A stretch of DNA of 64,000 bases, from contig JACCQI010000006.1 of assembly GCA_015709315.1 (NCBI GenBank), positions 52,943 to 116,942 of the forward strand, written 5' to 3'. This DNA comes from Desulfovibrionaceae bacterium (GTDB lineage: Bacteria > Desulfobacterota > Desulfovibrionia > Desulfovibrionales > Desulfovibrionaceae). The notes under the pieces are model-generated. The model had not been told where the DNA came from and searched no databases. It saw nothing but the letters and a program-made list of their open reading frames with translations. Shown here one piece after another: positions 49,192-58,959 of the stretch (position 1 is its first letter; the number at the start of each line of letters is the position of its first letter). The translations under genes and the position numbers were made by a program.

Positions 49192-49563
49192 TATCGCTCT
49201 CCTTTTGGCTATCGTTTTTCTTCCGCCTCTTTTCAAATTGTAATCACTACTCGGTAAAAAACAAGCCCCGTGAATAAAATAAATGCAGTGTACACAGTAG
49301 GATACAAATAATTTATCCGTAACATTTGTTGCCACGCAACCGCTGATCGTCTGCCGAACAGGCGAGGCCCCGCGAGTTCGTCGTCCCATCGCGCCACCCA
49401 AGGACGCAAACCCGCACCCGGAACGGCACGTATCGCAAAAGCCTGGCACATGCTTGATTTGATTTAACCAATTTGATTTTCATTTGCGTTTATTGACACG
49501 ATTTTTAAAACAGTGCTATTTAGCGCAACATCTTCCTAAAATAGTATACAAAGCGAGGTGTCC
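49192..49563. other. divergent regulatory region before the ABC importer
   Basis: About 370 bp, AT-rich. A near-palindrome GGATACAAAT-A-ATTTATCC lies at 49300-49318. A good promoter for the importer is seen: TTGACA at 49493-49498, then TATTTA at 49517-49522 after 18 bp. No gene is supported inside. Confidence 0.55.
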
Positions 49564-51165
49564 ATGCATGTTCCGAAACGACTTTCGGTCGGTCGATCCC
49601 TGGCGATCCTGGCCGCGGGCCTGATAGTTTTCTGCGCCATGGCCGCGTCCCCGGCACTGGCCAGGGATACGCTCACCCTGGCCGTCAAGGGCGAGCCGGA
49701 CGACGGCTATGACCCCACACTGGGCTGGGGCCGCTACGGCAGCCCCCTGTTCCAGTCCACCCTGCTCAAGCGGGACGAAAACCTGAACATCGTCAACGAC
49801 CTGGCCACCTCGGCAGCCCTGTCCGCCGACGGCCTGGCCTGGTCCGTGGCCATCCGCGAGGACGCCAAGTTCTCGGACGGCACGCCTCTGACCGCCGAGG
49901 ACGTGGCCTACACCTTCAACACCGCGGCCAAGGCGGGCGGCAAGGTGGACCTCATCAATCTCGACAAGGCCGAGGCCACCGGCAAATACGCCGTGGAGTT
50001 CACGCTCGGAAAGCGCGACACGACCTTCATCAACCGGCTCATCAGCCTGGGCATCGTTCCCAAGGCCGCCCACGGCCCCGGATACGCGCGCAAGCCCGTG
50101 GGTTCCGGCCCGTACATGATGGTCGAATGGAACGAGGGCCAGCAGATGATCGCCGAGGCCAACCCGCATTATTACGGGCGCAAGCCCTTCTTCAAGCGGT
50201 TGGTCTTCCTGTTCACCGACGAGGACACCTCGTTCGCGGCCGCCAAGGCGGGCAAGGTGGACGTGGTGGTGGTCCCGCAGGCCCTGGCCGTGCAGACCAT
50301 CCCCGGCATGACCCTACATCCGGTGAAGAGCGTGGACAACCGGGGGCTGATGTTCCCCACCGTGCCCGACACCGGCAAGACCACGGACAAGGGCGCGCCC
50401 ATCGGCAACGACGTGACCGCCGACCTGGCCATTCGCCGCGCGGTCAACGTGGCCATTGACAGGAACGTGCTGGTCTCCGGTGTGCTGGAAGGCTTCGGCC
50501 GCCCGGCCTACGGCCCCTGCGACGGCCTGCCCTGGGACAATCCCGAGAACAAAATCAAGGACGGCGATCCCGAAGCCGCCCGCAAGATACTGGCCGACGC
50601 GGGCTGGAAGGACACGGACGGCGACGGCATCGTCGAGAAGGACGGCCTCAAGGCCGAGTTCACCGTCATCTACCCGGCCGGGCGCTCCATCCGCCAGTAC
50701 CTGGCCCTGGCCTGCGCCGACATGCTCAAGAAGATCGGCATCAACGCCAAGGTGGAGGGCAAGCGCAGTTGGGACGAGATCAAGCACCTCATGCACTCCT
50801 GCGTCATCGTCTTCGGCTGGGGCGCGCACGACCCCATCGAGGTGTACCAGCTCTACTCCAGCCACCATGCGGGCGACGGCTGGAACAACCCCGGCTACTA
50901 CACCAACGCCAAGGTGGACGAATACCTGGACGGTGCCATTTCCGCCCCCGGCTACGAAGCGTCCCTGGAATTGTGGAAGAAGGCGCAGTGGGACGGCGAG
51001 ACCGGCTCCAACGCGCACGGCGACGCCCCCTGGGCCTGGCTGGTCAACCTGGAGCACACCTACTTCATCAGCAACCACCTGGACGTCGGCGTTTCGCAGG
51101 TCGAACCGCACGGCCACGGCTGGCCCATCACGGCCAACATCCAGAAGTGGACCTGGAAAGACTAA
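49564..51165 (+). CDS. SBP_bac_5 substrate-binding protein of a nickel/peptide-type importer
   Basis: 533 residues. A signal peptide ends in ASPALA|RD. The mature part has the family 5 pattern: LTLAVKGEPDDGYDP, LATSAALSADGLAWSVAIRE, FSDGTPLTAEDVAYTFN, GSGPYMMVEWNEGQQM, and VNVAIDRNVLVSGVL. This family binds peptides, nickel-chelates and opines. Because the divergent gene encodes a HypB-like metal binder, nickel uptake is the first guess. ATG at 49564 has GAGG five bases upstream; a GTG at 49558 is inside that site. A strong hairpin separates it from the permease genes. Confidence 0.9.
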   Translation: MHVPKRLSVGRSLAILAAGLIVFCAMAASPALARDTLTLAVKGEPDDGYDPTLGWGRYGSPLFQSTLLKRDENLNIVNDLATSAALSADGLAWSVAIREDAKFSDGTPLTAEDVAYTFNTAAKAGGKVDLINLDKAEATGKYAVEFTLGKRDTTFINRLISLGIVPKAAHGPGYARKPVGSGPYMMVEWNEGQQMIAEANPHYYGRKPFFKRLVFLFTDEDTSFAAAKAGKVDVVVVPQALAVQTIPGMTLHPVKSVDNRGLMFPTVPDTGKTTDKGAPIGNDVTADLAIRRAVNVAIDRNVLVSGVLEGFGRPAYGPCDGLPWDNPENKIKDGDPEAARKILADAGWKDTDGDGIVEKDGLKAEFTVIYPAGRSIRQYLALACADMLKKIGINAKVEGKRSWDEIKHLMHSCVIVFGWGAHDPIEVYQLYSSHHAGDGWNNPGYYTNAKVDEYLDGAISAPGYEASLELWKKAQWDGETGSNAHGDAPWAWLVNLEHTYFISNHLDVGVSQVEPHGHGWPITANIQKWTWKD

Positions 51166-51176
51166 CCCTCTCCGGC

Positions 51177-51206
51177 GCGGCGGCGGGGCAGAGGCTCCGC
51201 CGCCGC
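51177..51206 (+). other. intercistronic hairpin behind the substrate-binding protein gene
   Basis: A perfect 10-bp GC stem (GCGGCGGCGG / CCGCCGCCGC) with a 10-nt loop, no T-run, between the binding-protein stop and the permease start. Such stems often keep the binding-protein message more abundant than the permease message. Confidence 0.7.
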
Positions 51207-51213
51207 CGGGACA

Positions 51214-52215
51214 ATGCCTATGCACGCCATTTCCGCATCCTTCTGCATGGCCAAGATCGGGCGGCTGGTCCTGATCCTGTCGCTGGTCTCGACCCTGGCC
51301 TTCACCCTGGTCTCCCTGTCGCCCGTGGACCCGGTTTCCGCCTACATCGGCATCGACCGGATGCAGATCAGCACGGAACAGGAGCAGCGGATCATCGAGC
51401 GCTGGGGGTTGGACCGGCCCGCGCCCGAGCGGTTCCTCATCTGGGCCGGCAACGTGCTCAGGGGCGATCTCGGCCAGTCCATGATCTTCAACGAGCCGGT
51501 AACCACGGTCATCGGCAAGCGGTTCGTGACCTCGCTCTGGCTCATGGCCTCTGCCTGGCTGCTGTCCGGGGTGCTCGGCTTTGTGCTGGGCGTGGTGGCG
51601 GGCACCAACAGGGGGTCCCCGGCCGACCGGGTCATCCGTTTGTACAGCTACACGCTCGCCTCGACCCCCTCCTTCTGGATGGGGCTGGTGCTGCTGGCCG
51701 TGTTCTCCGTATCGCTGGGCCTCACGCCCATCTGCTGCGCCACCCCGCCGGGCGTGTCGCCCGATGACGCCACCCTGTGGCAGCGCCTCCACCACCTGAT
51801 TCTCCCGGCCGCAACCCTGTCGCTCATCGGCGTGGCCCAGATCGCCCTGCACACCAGGGAAAAGACCATCGACGCCATGAACAGCGAATACGCCCTGTTC
51901 GCCTTTGCCCAGGGCGAGTCCAGGGCCGGCGTGGCCTGGCGGCACGCGGTCCGCAACGTGGCCCTGCCCGCCGTCACCCTCCAGTTCGCCTCCCTGGGCG
52001 AGCTGTTCGGCGGCTCGGTGCTGGCCGAGCAGGTCTTCTCCTATCCCGGCCTGGGCAAGGCCACGGTGGAGGCGGGCATACGCGGCGACGTGCCGCTCCT
52101 GCTGGGCATCACCCTGTTCAGCGCCCTGTTCGTCTTCACCGGCAACCTCGTCGCGGACATCCTGTACGGCGTGCTGGACCCGCGCATCCGCATCGGCACG
52201 GAGGAGGCGAAATGA
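51214..52215 (+). CDS. ABC transporter permease, DppB/NikB type
   Basis: 333 residues, six membrane segments. BPD_transp_1 features: GRLVLILSLVSTLAF at the N-terminus, FLIWAGNVLRGDLGQS, the EAA-like loop REKTIDAMNSEYALFAFAQG and the end IRIGTEEA. It pairs with the second permease, whose start overlaps this stop by 4 bp. Two Cys (ICCATPP) lie in a periplasmic loop. The start codon could also be the ATG three codons in. Confidence 0.92.
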   Translation: MPMHAISASFCMAKIGRLVLILSLVSTLAFTLVSLSPVDPVSAYIGIDRMQISTEQEQRIIERWGLDRPAPERFLIWAGNVLRGDLGQSMIFNEPVTTVIGKRFVTSLWLMASAWLLSGVLGFVLGVVAGTNRGSPADRVIRLYSYTLASTPSFWMGLVLLAVFSVSLGLTPICCATPPGVSPDDATLWQRLHHLILPAATLSLIGVAQIALHTREKTIDAMNSEYALFAFAQGESRAGVAWRHAVRNVALPAVTLQFASLGELFGGSVLAEQVFSYPGLGKATVEAGIRGDVPLLLGITLFSALFVFTGNLVADILYGVLDPRIRIGTEEAK

Positions 52216-53075
52216 GCACCCTCGCCCGCACTCCGGCCCTGGCGGAACGGCTGGGAATCACGGACGGCCGGGGCCGGGCAATGTGGGTCCTCGGCCTGTG
52301 CCTGGCCTATTTCGCCACGCTCCTGCTCGCCGCCGCCTTCATGGGCGACGCGGGGTTGTCCACGGATTTCCCGAACAAAAAGCTCGCCCCGTGCTTCGAG
52401 TTCCCCTTCGGCACGGACTGGCTGGGCCGCGACATGCTCGTGCGCACGGTCAAGGGGCTGTGCCGCAGCCTGGGCATCGGGCTGCTGGCGGCCACGGTCA
52501 GCTCCGTGGTCTCGGCCGCGCTCGGCACCCTGTCCGCCACCATGGGCAAGCGGACCGACGCCGTGGTCACCACGCTCATCGACCTGGTCATGGCCACCCC
52601 GCACCTGGTGCTGCTCATCCTGGTGTCCTTCGCCTGCGGCGGCGGAGCCACCGGCGTCATCATCGCCGTGGCGGTCTCCCACTGGACGCGGCTGGCGCGC
52701 ATCATACGGGCCGAAATCCTGCAACTGAAGCAGGCGGAATTCGTCATGGTCTCGCGCAAGCTCGGCCGCTCCCCCTGGTGGATCGCCCGCCGCCACATGC
52801 TGCCGCACATCGCGCCCCAGTTCACCATCGGCCTGATCCTGCTCTTTCCGCACGCCATCCTCCACTCCGCCGGGCTGACCTTCCTGGGATTCGGGCTTTC
52901 CCCGCACAATCCGTCCATCGGCATCCTGCTCTCCGAATCCATGCGGCACATTTCCACCGGCTACTGGTGGCTGGCCATCCTTCCGGGGCTGTCCCTGCTG
53001 GTCACCGTCAAGCTCTTCGACGTCCTGGGCAACAGCCTGCGCGTCATCACCGATCCCAAAACCAGCCAGGAGTGA
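52212..53075 (+). CDS. ABC transporter permease, DppC/NikC type
   Basis: 287 residues, five to six membrane segments. DppC/NikC features: FPFGTDWLGRDMLVRTVKG, ATVSSVVSAALGTLSA, and the coupling loop REFVMVSRKLG-like EFVMVSRKLGRSPWWIARR followed by HMLPHIAPQ. The end LTFLGFGLSPHNPSIGILL is typical. GAGGAGGC precedes the ATG. With the preceding permease it forms the membrane channel of the importer. Confidence 0.92.
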   Translation: MSTLARTPALAERLGITDGRGRAMWVLGLCLAYFATLLLAAAFMGDAGLSTDFPNKKLAPCFEFPFGTDWLGRDMLVRTVKGLCRSLGIGLLAATVSSVVSAALGTLSATMGKRTDAVVTTLIDLVMATPHLVLLILVSFACGGGATGVIIAVAVSHWTRLARIIRAEILQLKQAEFVMVSRKLGRSPWWIARRHMLPHIAPQFTIGLILLFPHAILHSAGLTFLGFGLSPHNPSIGILLSESMRHISTGYWWLAILPGLSLLVTVKLFDVLGNSLRVITDPKTSQE

Positions 53076-53078
53076 CCC

Positions 53079-54005
53079 GTGCTTTCGGTCAAGAACCTGT
53101 CCATCGAATTCAGCCGGTACGGCTCGGCCCGGCGGCGCACGATCATCCATCCGGTCCGGGACCTGTCCCTGGACATCGGGGACGGCGAAATCGTGGCCGT
53201 GGTCGGCTCCAGCGGGTCCGGCAAAAGCCTGCTCGCCCACGCCGTGCTCGGCCTGCTGCCGGGGAACGCCCGCACCTCCGGCGAAATCCTGTTCAAGGGA
53301 ACGCCGCTGACAAGCGCGTCCATGGCTGCCCTGCGGGGACGGGCCATCGCCCTCATCCCGCAGTCCGTGGCCTACCTGAATCCCCTGTCGCGGGTGGGCA
53401 GGCAGGTCTACCGGGCCTCGCGTCTGAGCGGCAAATGCCGCGCCACGGCGGCCCGGAGCACGGACCGGGCATTCGCCCGCTACCGGCTCGACGAAAGCGT
53501 GAAATCCTTGTTCCCCTTCCAGGTGTCCGGCGGCATGGCCCGCCGCGTGCTCACTGCCACGGCCACGGCGGGTGACGCCGACCTGCTCATTGCGGACGAG
53601 CCGACCACCGGCCTGGACCCCGTGGTGGCCCGACAGTCGCTTTCGCACCTCAGGGAACTGGCCGACCTCGGCAAGGCCGTGATGCTCATCACCCACGACA
53701 TCGACGCGGCCGTGACCGTGGCCGACAGGGTGGCGGTCATCTATGCGGGCACCACGGTGGAGCTGACGCCCGCCCGGAATTTCGCGGACGGCGCACTGCG
53801 CCACCCTTACTCGCGGGCGCTCTGGAACGCGTTGCCGCAGCAGGGATTCGGCTTCGTGCCCGGAAACCAGCCCATGGAGGACGACGCGGTCAACGGGTGC
53901 ATCTACCTGGACCGCTGCCCGGACCGGACCGGGGAATGCCGCTGCGCGCAACCCCTGCGCCCGGTCGGCAAAGGACACGTGAGGTGCTGCCATGCTCAAG
54001 GCTGA
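53079..54005 (+). CDS. ABC transporter ATP-binding protein, DppD/NikD type
   Basis: 308 residues from a GTG with AGGAG upstream. Walker A GSSGSGKS, a slightly unusual signature VSGGMARRVL, Walker B LLIADEPTTGLD and the His in LITHDID. A C-terminal oligopeptide-transporter tail with four Cys (CIYLDRCPDRTGECRCAQP) is present, known in DppD-type ATPases as an iron-sulfur site. It overlaps the next gene by 14 bp. Confidence 0.92.
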   Translation: MLSVKNLSIEFSRYGSARRRTIIHPVRDLSLDIGDGEIVAVVGSSGSGKSLLAHAVLGLLPGNARTSGEILFKGTPLTSASMAALRGRAIALIPQSVAYLNPLSRVGRQVYRASRLSGKCRATAARSTDRAFARYRLDESVKSLFPFQVSGGMARRVLTATATAGDADLLIADEPTTGLDPVVARQSLSHLRELADLGKAVMLITHDIDAAVTVADRVAVIYAGTTVELTPARNFADGALRHPYSRALWNALPQQGFGFVPGNQPMEDDAVNGCIYLDRCPDRTGECRCAQPLRPVGKGHVRCCHAQG

Positions 54006-54633
54006 ATCCGTTTCCTTTTGCTACGACAACACGCCCTGGATTCTGGAGGGGTTCGACTTCGGCGTCGGCCCCGGCGAGGTGGTGGGCCTTCCCGGCCCCA
54101 GCGGCCAGGGCAAATCGACCCTGGCGAAGGTCCTTGCCGGGCACCTTGCGCCGCAACAGGGCGCGGTGACCTGCGACGGCCGCCCGCTGCCCGAGGGCGT
54201 CTTCTCCCCGGTCCAACTGATCTTCCAGCACCCGGAGCTGACCATGAACCCGCGCTGGAAGCTCAGGGACAGCGTGGCCGAGGGGCACACCCCGGACGCG
54301 GCCGCGTTCAAGCGGCTGAACATCGAACCGGCCTGGCTTTCGCGCTACCCCCACGAACTGTCGGGCGGGGAATTGCAGCGCCTGGCCCTGGCCCGCGTCA
54401 TGTCGCCGCAGACCCGCTACCTGATCGCGGACGAGATGACGGCCATGCTCGACCCCAACACCCAGGCCCTGGTCTGGGACGCGGTGCTGCACTGGGCCAA
54501 GGCAAACGGCGTGGGCATTCTGGCCATCAGCCATGACCGCCATCTGCTGGACCGCATCGCCCACCGGGTGGACGAGTCCTTTGCGCCGCCCGGCCCGACC
54601 CCGCCGGAAACCACCTGCCGGGCCGCCGCGTAG
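53992..54633 (+). CDS. ABC transporter ATP-binding protein, NikE type (short)
   Basis: 213 residues, at the short end for the family. Walker A GPSGQGKST, signature ELSGGELQRLALAR, Walker B YLIADEMTAMLD (Met in place of the usual Pro after DE) and LAISHDRHLLD. The C-terminal OppF tail is absent. With NikD-like ATPase it powers the five-gene importer. The substrate is not fixed by sequence. Confidence 0.9.
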   Translation: MLKAESVSFCYDNTPWILEGFDFGVGPGEVVGLPGPSGQGKSTLAKVLAGHLAPQQGAVTCDGRPLPEGVFSPVQLIFQHPELTMNPRWKLRDSVAEGHTPDAAAFKRLNIEPAWLSRYPHELSGGELQRLALARVMSPQTRYLIADEMTAMLDPNTQALVWDAVLHWAKANGVGILAISHDRHLLDRIAHRVDESFAPPGPTPPETTCRAAA

Positions 54634-54812
54634 CGCACGCTTTCATGACGCAGGGCGTCGTTTATGGTGCGGCTCCCACGGCCGCCTGACTGCTACCGGG
54701 ACCAACCGACTTCCGCTTCACCCCTTCCCTCTGGCCATGCGCGGCAGGGGGGCTTTTCCGCAGGACCGCCGGGCGTTGTCCCCGGCGCTGCGGCATCGGC
54801 TTGAGGCAAGGC

Positions 54813-55781
54813 TTACCCCTCGGGAATTTCCTCCACGAGCTTTGCCGCCGTTTGGTCGTCCGTGATGAGGACGTCCGCGAGTCCGGCCCGGATGCCCGCG
54901 AGGATGATGTCCTTTTTCTGCACCCCTCCGGCCGCCAGAACGCACCGGGGGATGGCCCTAAGCGCCGACATGGGCGGCGCGATGGCCAAGCGGTTCAGCC
55001 GATGGTCCATGACGTTGCCGTCCGCGTCCAAAAAATAGCCGCAGATGCTGCCCACCGCACGGGATTCGAGAAGCGACCGCCGCTGTTCCTCGGTCAGCAC
55101 GTTGTACTTCGTGGCATTGGACACGTCGCTCAGGTCGATGGCCGTCAGCAGCGCGGTGGTGATGAGCGGCACCTGGTCGAGCACCGTTCGCACGGCCCGG
55201 CTGGCGATGAGCAGATCCCGCAGCTCCGGGGAATCCGCGTACATGGGCGCGGGGATGTAATAGCAGTGGGCATCCAGCGAGCGGGCGAAAAAGGCGGCGT
55301 TGTCGTAGGGATTGACCTGGCCGCTGCTGGCCAGTCCCCCGCACAGCGAGATGACCGTGGCCCCTTCCCCCGAACGGGGCCTCAGGGCCTGGGCCGCGCT
55401 GCTCGTCGTTCCGCCCCAGGTCAGGCCGAACACCTCGCCCGGCTCCAGGCTGTCGGAAAGATACCCGCCCGCGGCCTCGCCCACGACCTTCCGCACGTCC
55501 CCGTCCTCGGCCGGACCGGGAACCACCACGGCCCCCTTCAGGCCGAACCGATCGACGAGCTTCGCTTCCAGCTCCGGGCAGATGCCGAAAGGCGGAACAA
55601 TGGCGAAACGCACGAACCCGTTGGAGCGCGCCTCATTGAGAATCCGGTTCACCCGCATCCGGGGCAGGCCGAGCCGGTTCGCAATGGATTCCTGCGTTTG
55701 CCCCTCGATGTAATAATGCCAGCAGATGCGGGCCCACAGAAGTCCCTCTTCGCTCGAAAGCCGCCATTCATCAGTCTGCAT
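54813..55781 (-). CDS. SorC/DeoR-type transcriptional regulator
   Basis: 322 residues from the ATG at 55781, which has GGAG at the right distance; an ATG at 55793 lacks one. The N-terminal HTH is ARICWHYYIEGQTQESIANR then LGLPRMRVNRILNEA. The C-terminal sugar-phosphate-binding domain shows LEPGEVFGLTWGGTTSS and DVLITDDQTAAKLVEE. Members bind phosphorylated effectors and often control a neighbouring catabolic operon. It is divergent from the hydrolase/ABC cluster and likely controls it. Confidence 0.92.
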   Translation of the reverse strand: MQTDEWRLSSEEGLLWARICWHYYIEGQTQESIANRLGLPRMRVNRILNEARSNGFVRFAIVPPFGICPELEAKLVDRFGLKGAVVVPGPAEDGDVRKVVGEAAGGYLSDSLEPGEVFGLTWGGTTSSAAQALRPRSGEGATVISLCGGLASSGQVNPYDNAAFFARSLDAHCYYIPAPMYADSPELRDLLIASRAVRTVLDQVPLITTALLTAIDLSDVSNATKYNVLTEEQRRSLLESRAVGSICGYFLDADGNVMDHRLNRLAIAPPMSALRAIPRCVLAAGGVQKKDIILAGIRAGLADVLITDDQTAAKLVEEIPEG

Positions 55782-56048
55782 TTTTGTCTCCATTCAAACG
55801 GACAATATCCGCAACGATCAAAAATAGCTATAAAAATTATATCCTTATCAAAAATTGAAGTTGTTGCTGAATTGTCGTTATCCCGTCACCAACATGCCGT
55901 GAATCAATTGTAGGTTGGAAAAATCAAATGATCGAAAACACGTTGGCCCAATCGTCCTCATGGAGATAGTATAAATGTTCCAAATCACCAACTCTGCTTC
56001 GCGCTCCCGCTCGATCGCCCCCGAATCCCTCCGAAAGGGGAGGCCTGC
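55782..56048. promoter_or_regulatory. divergent promoter region of the SorC gene and hydrolase cluster
   Basis: About 265 bp, AT-rich. Related motifs GACAAT (about 55800) and ATTGTC (about 55872) lie in opposite orientation about 70 bp apart and could be regulator half-sites. No exact long palindrome was found. Confidence 0.35.
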
Positions 56049-57341
56049 ATGAGCGGCCCCGCGAAAACCCTCGCCATCCTCACCGTCTGTGACGGCCTGA
56101 ATCCCGATTGGATAAACAAGGAGCACACTCCGGTCATCGCCGGACTGCGCACTGAAGGCATGTGGTGCGCCGACCACGGCAGCGTTTTTCCTAGCGTGAC
56201 CCGGAACGCATCGGCCAGCCTGACCACCGGATGCCGTTCCGTCGTGCACGGCCTGCACGGCAACACCATGGCCCTGAACGAAAAGGGCCGACTCGTGGTG
56301 CGCGACGTGGGCAGGCCCGACTTCCGGCACTACATGCGCCGGGCAACGGGTGCCACGCTGCGCGCCCCCTCCCTGGCGGAACGCATCAAAAAGACCGGCG
56401 TCGCCGCGGCCTACTCCAATGTATCCCCCGGAGCCGCCTACTTCCTGGACCCGGAGCATTTCGGGTGGGTCTACCACCGCGCCGGGTCGTTCGGCCCCGG
56501 CGGGGAAGCGCTCCCGAACGGGCGCGGCCTGGACGTCAGCCACGACTCCGCCGGGGACCAGGACATGACGGCGCGGTTTTGCGACGACGTGGCCACGCGC
56601 CCCGATCTGGCCCTGGGCATCCTCTGGCTCAGCAACCCGGACGCGACCATGCACCTGCACCCCCTCGGCTCCCCCGAGCACCTCAAGGCCCTTCGGGAAG
56701 CCGATGCGTGCGTCGGCCTGGTCGCCGAAACCGTTTCCCGGCTTCGGGCCAGGGGACACGATGTCCTGTTCCTCGTCGGCTCGGACCACGGGATGGAAAC
56801 GGTATGCGGCTACAAGGACATTCAGGCGGAACTGGCCGAGGCGGGCGTCGGCGACGCCTTTCTCCGGGGAGATGCGGCCGTTGCCCCCCAAGGCTCGGGC
56901 GCGCTGATCTACGCTTCCCCGGAAGCCCGGCCCCGGATCGGGGACGCACTAAAATTCCTTGCGGGCCGGCCGTGGGTGGACAGGGTCATTCCCCTGTCCG
57001 GGCTTCACGAAGTCGGGCACGGCCCCCTGGGCGGGCTGGTCGCGGCAGTGGACATGGGCAGGATCGACGAGGCCAACCCTTTTGGGGTGCCGGGCATGCG
57101 ATGGGGAGCCGCGAAGAGCGGCAAGGGCGACGTGTCCCCGCTGCCGACCGGAACCGGCATACACGGCGGTCTCGGCGCGGACGAAACCAGGCCGTTTCTG
57201 ATCGCGCTGGGCAGGGACTACGCCCCGGGGTCGAAAACGGACAAACGAACCGGCCTGGTGGACATCGCGCCCACCATTTTGGATTTTTTGAACATTTCGC
57301 AAACAGGCATGGAAGGCGGCCCGCTCCCGAAACGGGCATAG
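56049..57341 (+). CDS. alkaline-phosphatase-superfamily phosphodiesterase/hydrolase
   Basis: 430 residues, no signal peptide, so cytoplasmic. Metal and nucleophile residues of the type I phosphodiesterase/phosphonoacetate hydrolase branch can be read: Asp15 in TVCDGLNPD, Thr51 in FPSVTRNAS, Asp198 and His202 in SNPDATMHLH, Asp246/His247 in GSDHGME and His372 in GTGIHGG. It should hydrolyse a phospho- or phosphono-monoester/diester. It lacks the paired Lys of the second hydrolase in this cluster, so the substrate is probably different. GGGAGG precedes the ATG; the ABC importer follows 48 bp later. Confidence 0.88.
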   Translation: MSGPAKTLAILTVCDGLNPDWINKEHTPVIAGLRTEGMWCADHGSVFPSVTRNASASLTTGCRSVVHGLHGNTMALNEKGRLVVRDVGRPDFRHYMRRATGATLRAPSLAERIKKTGVAAAYSNVSPGAAYFLDPEHFGWVYHRAGSFGPGGEALPNGRGLDVSHDSAGDQDMTARFCDDVATRPDLALGILWLSNPDATMHLHPLGSPEHLKALREADACVGLVAETVSRLRARGHDVLFLVGSDHGMETVCGYKDIQAELAEAGVGDAFLRGDAAVAPQGSGALIYASPEARPRIGDALKFLAGRPWVDRVIPLSGLHEVGHGPLGGLVAAVDMGRIDEANPFGVPGMRWGAAKSGKGDVSPLPTGTGIHGGLGADETRPFLIALGRDYAPGSKTDKRTGLVDIAPTILDFLNISQTGMEGGPLPKRA

Positions 57342-57389
57342 GCCGCATCGCGACATCACAACGAACCACACTTTTGGAGGTAGTCAGAA

Positions 57390-58940
57390 ATGGTCCTTAA
57401 ACGAAACATCACATGGGGGAAACGACTGTCCGCCTGGGCCGTCGCGGCCCTGGTCTGTCTCATGGCCCTGCCGCTGTCCTCGGCGCGGGCCGAGACCCCG
57501 CAGAGAGGCGGAGCGCTGAAGATCGCCACCCTCGGCCTGGACACGTCCGATCCGCACCGCCACACCGGCTCCATCGGTGTCCAGCAGGTCTACGTCGAAG
57601 CCCTCACCAGCATTGCAGGCGACGGCAGCGTCAAGCCGTTTTTGGCCGAAAGCTACGAGGTATCTCCCGACGGCAAGACCTACACCTTCACCCTTCGCAA
57701 GGGCGTGCAGTTCCATAACGGCCGGGTCCTGACGGCCAAGGACGTGGCCGCCAACTTCGAACGCGTCCAGAAAAACGTGTCCAAGGGCTGGCTGGCCAGC
57801 GCCATGAAGCAGGTCCAAGGATTCGAAGCCAAGGACGACACGACCTTTGTCGTGCATATGGAAAACCCCTATGCCGCGTTCCTGAACCTCATCTCCGAAC
57901 TGTGGATCATCGCTCCCGAGTCCGACGGCTGGAACGAAACCATCACCAAGCCCCTCGGCACAGGTCCCTTCATGTTCGGCGAATGGGTTCCCAACGCCAC
58001 GTTCCACGCGCCCCGGTTCCCACACTACCGGCAGAAGGGCCTTCCCTATCTGGACGCCGTGGAGTTCGACCTGCGCGGCTCCAAGGACAACGACCTGGCC
58101 CTGCGCTCCGGCGACCTGCAGATCGCCATGGTCAACCGCGACAAAATCCCCTCCATGGCCAAGGACCCCAACATATCCATCCAGAACCTGAAGGACACCT
58201 CCTGGTACTTCTGGACATTCAACAACCGCCGCCCCAACAAGCCCCTGGACAACGTGCGCGTCCGCGAGGCCGTCAGCTACGCATTGGACAAGACGGCCTA
58301 CATGCGCTTCATCGCCGGTGAGCAGGGCGTCGTCGGCAACCAGATGGTCATCCCCGGAAACTTCTACTACGACGCGGAACTGAACAAGTCCGACAGGCAC
58401 GCCGAGAGCAATCTCGACAAGGCCAGGGAAATCCTCAAGCAGGAAGGCGTAAACCCCGAGGACATCACCCTCAAGGTCGTCTCCTGGCAGAAGCAGTACG
58501 CCGAGGTGGCCGTACAGATGATCAAGAAGCTCGGATTCAAGATCAACCATCTGTCCCTGGACGACCTGGGCGCGCAGAACGAGCTCGGCAAGTACGACTG
58601 GGACCTCTGCATCATGCACTCCGGCCCCCGCGCCGACATCTTCCTGCGCTACGTCCGCATGATGAGCGACGGCCCCAACCCCGTCCTTTGGGGCGGCGTG
58701 CAGGACCCCGAGTACGACAGGATCGTGAACCGGGCCATCACCACGGTGGACGCCGACAAGCGCCGCGCCCTCTACCTCGACGCCTGGAAGCGGGTCATGG
58801 ACAATTACTACACGGTCGTCGCGGGCCACGCGGCCAACGCCATCGGCGTGCGCTCCGAGGTCCACGGCTACGACACCGGCTTCACATGGTCTCAGAACCG
58901 GGCGGACAGCGGCCTGGCCTTCACCTGGATGGACCAATAA
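57390..58940 (+). CDS. SBP_bac_5 substrate-binding protein
   Basis: 516 residues. The signal peptide ends LSSARA|ET. Family 5 pattern: GGALKIATLGLDTSDPHRH, LAESYEVSPDGKTYTFTLRK, VQFHNGRVLTAKDVAANF, GTGPFMFGEWVPN, and VREAVSYALDKTAYM. It differs clearly from the binding protein at 49564-51165. Its position between two phosphoesterase-type genes suggests that it binds an organophosphorus compound or a peptide/amide that carries one. GGAGG precedes the ATG. Confidence 0.92.
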   Translation: MVLKRNITWGKRLSAWAVAALVCLMALPLSSARAETPQRGGALKIATLGLDTSDPHRHTGSIGVQQVYVEALTSIAGDGSVKPFLAESYEVSPDGKTYTFTLRKGVQFHNGRVLTAKDVAANFERVQKNVSKGWLASAMKQVQGFEAKDDTTFVVHMENPYAAFLNLISELWIIAPESDGWNETITKPLGTGPFMFGEWVPNATFHAPRFPHYRQKGLPYLDAVEFDLRGSKDNDLALRSGDLQIAMVNRDKIPSMAKDPNISIQNLKDTSWYFWTFNNRRPNKPLDNVRVREAVSYALDKTAYMRFIAGEQGVVGNQMVIPGNFYYDAELNKSDRHAESNLDKAREILKQEGVNPEDITLKVVSWQKQYAEVAVQMIKKLGFKINHLSLDDLGAQNELGKYDWDLCIMHSGPRADIFLRYVRMMSDGPNPVLWGGVQDPEYDRIVNRAITTVDADKRRALYLDAWKRVMDNYYTVVAGHAANAIGVRSEVHGYDTGFTWSQNRADSGLAFTWMDQ

Positions 58941-58959
58941 CCACAACACGAAGTACGCA

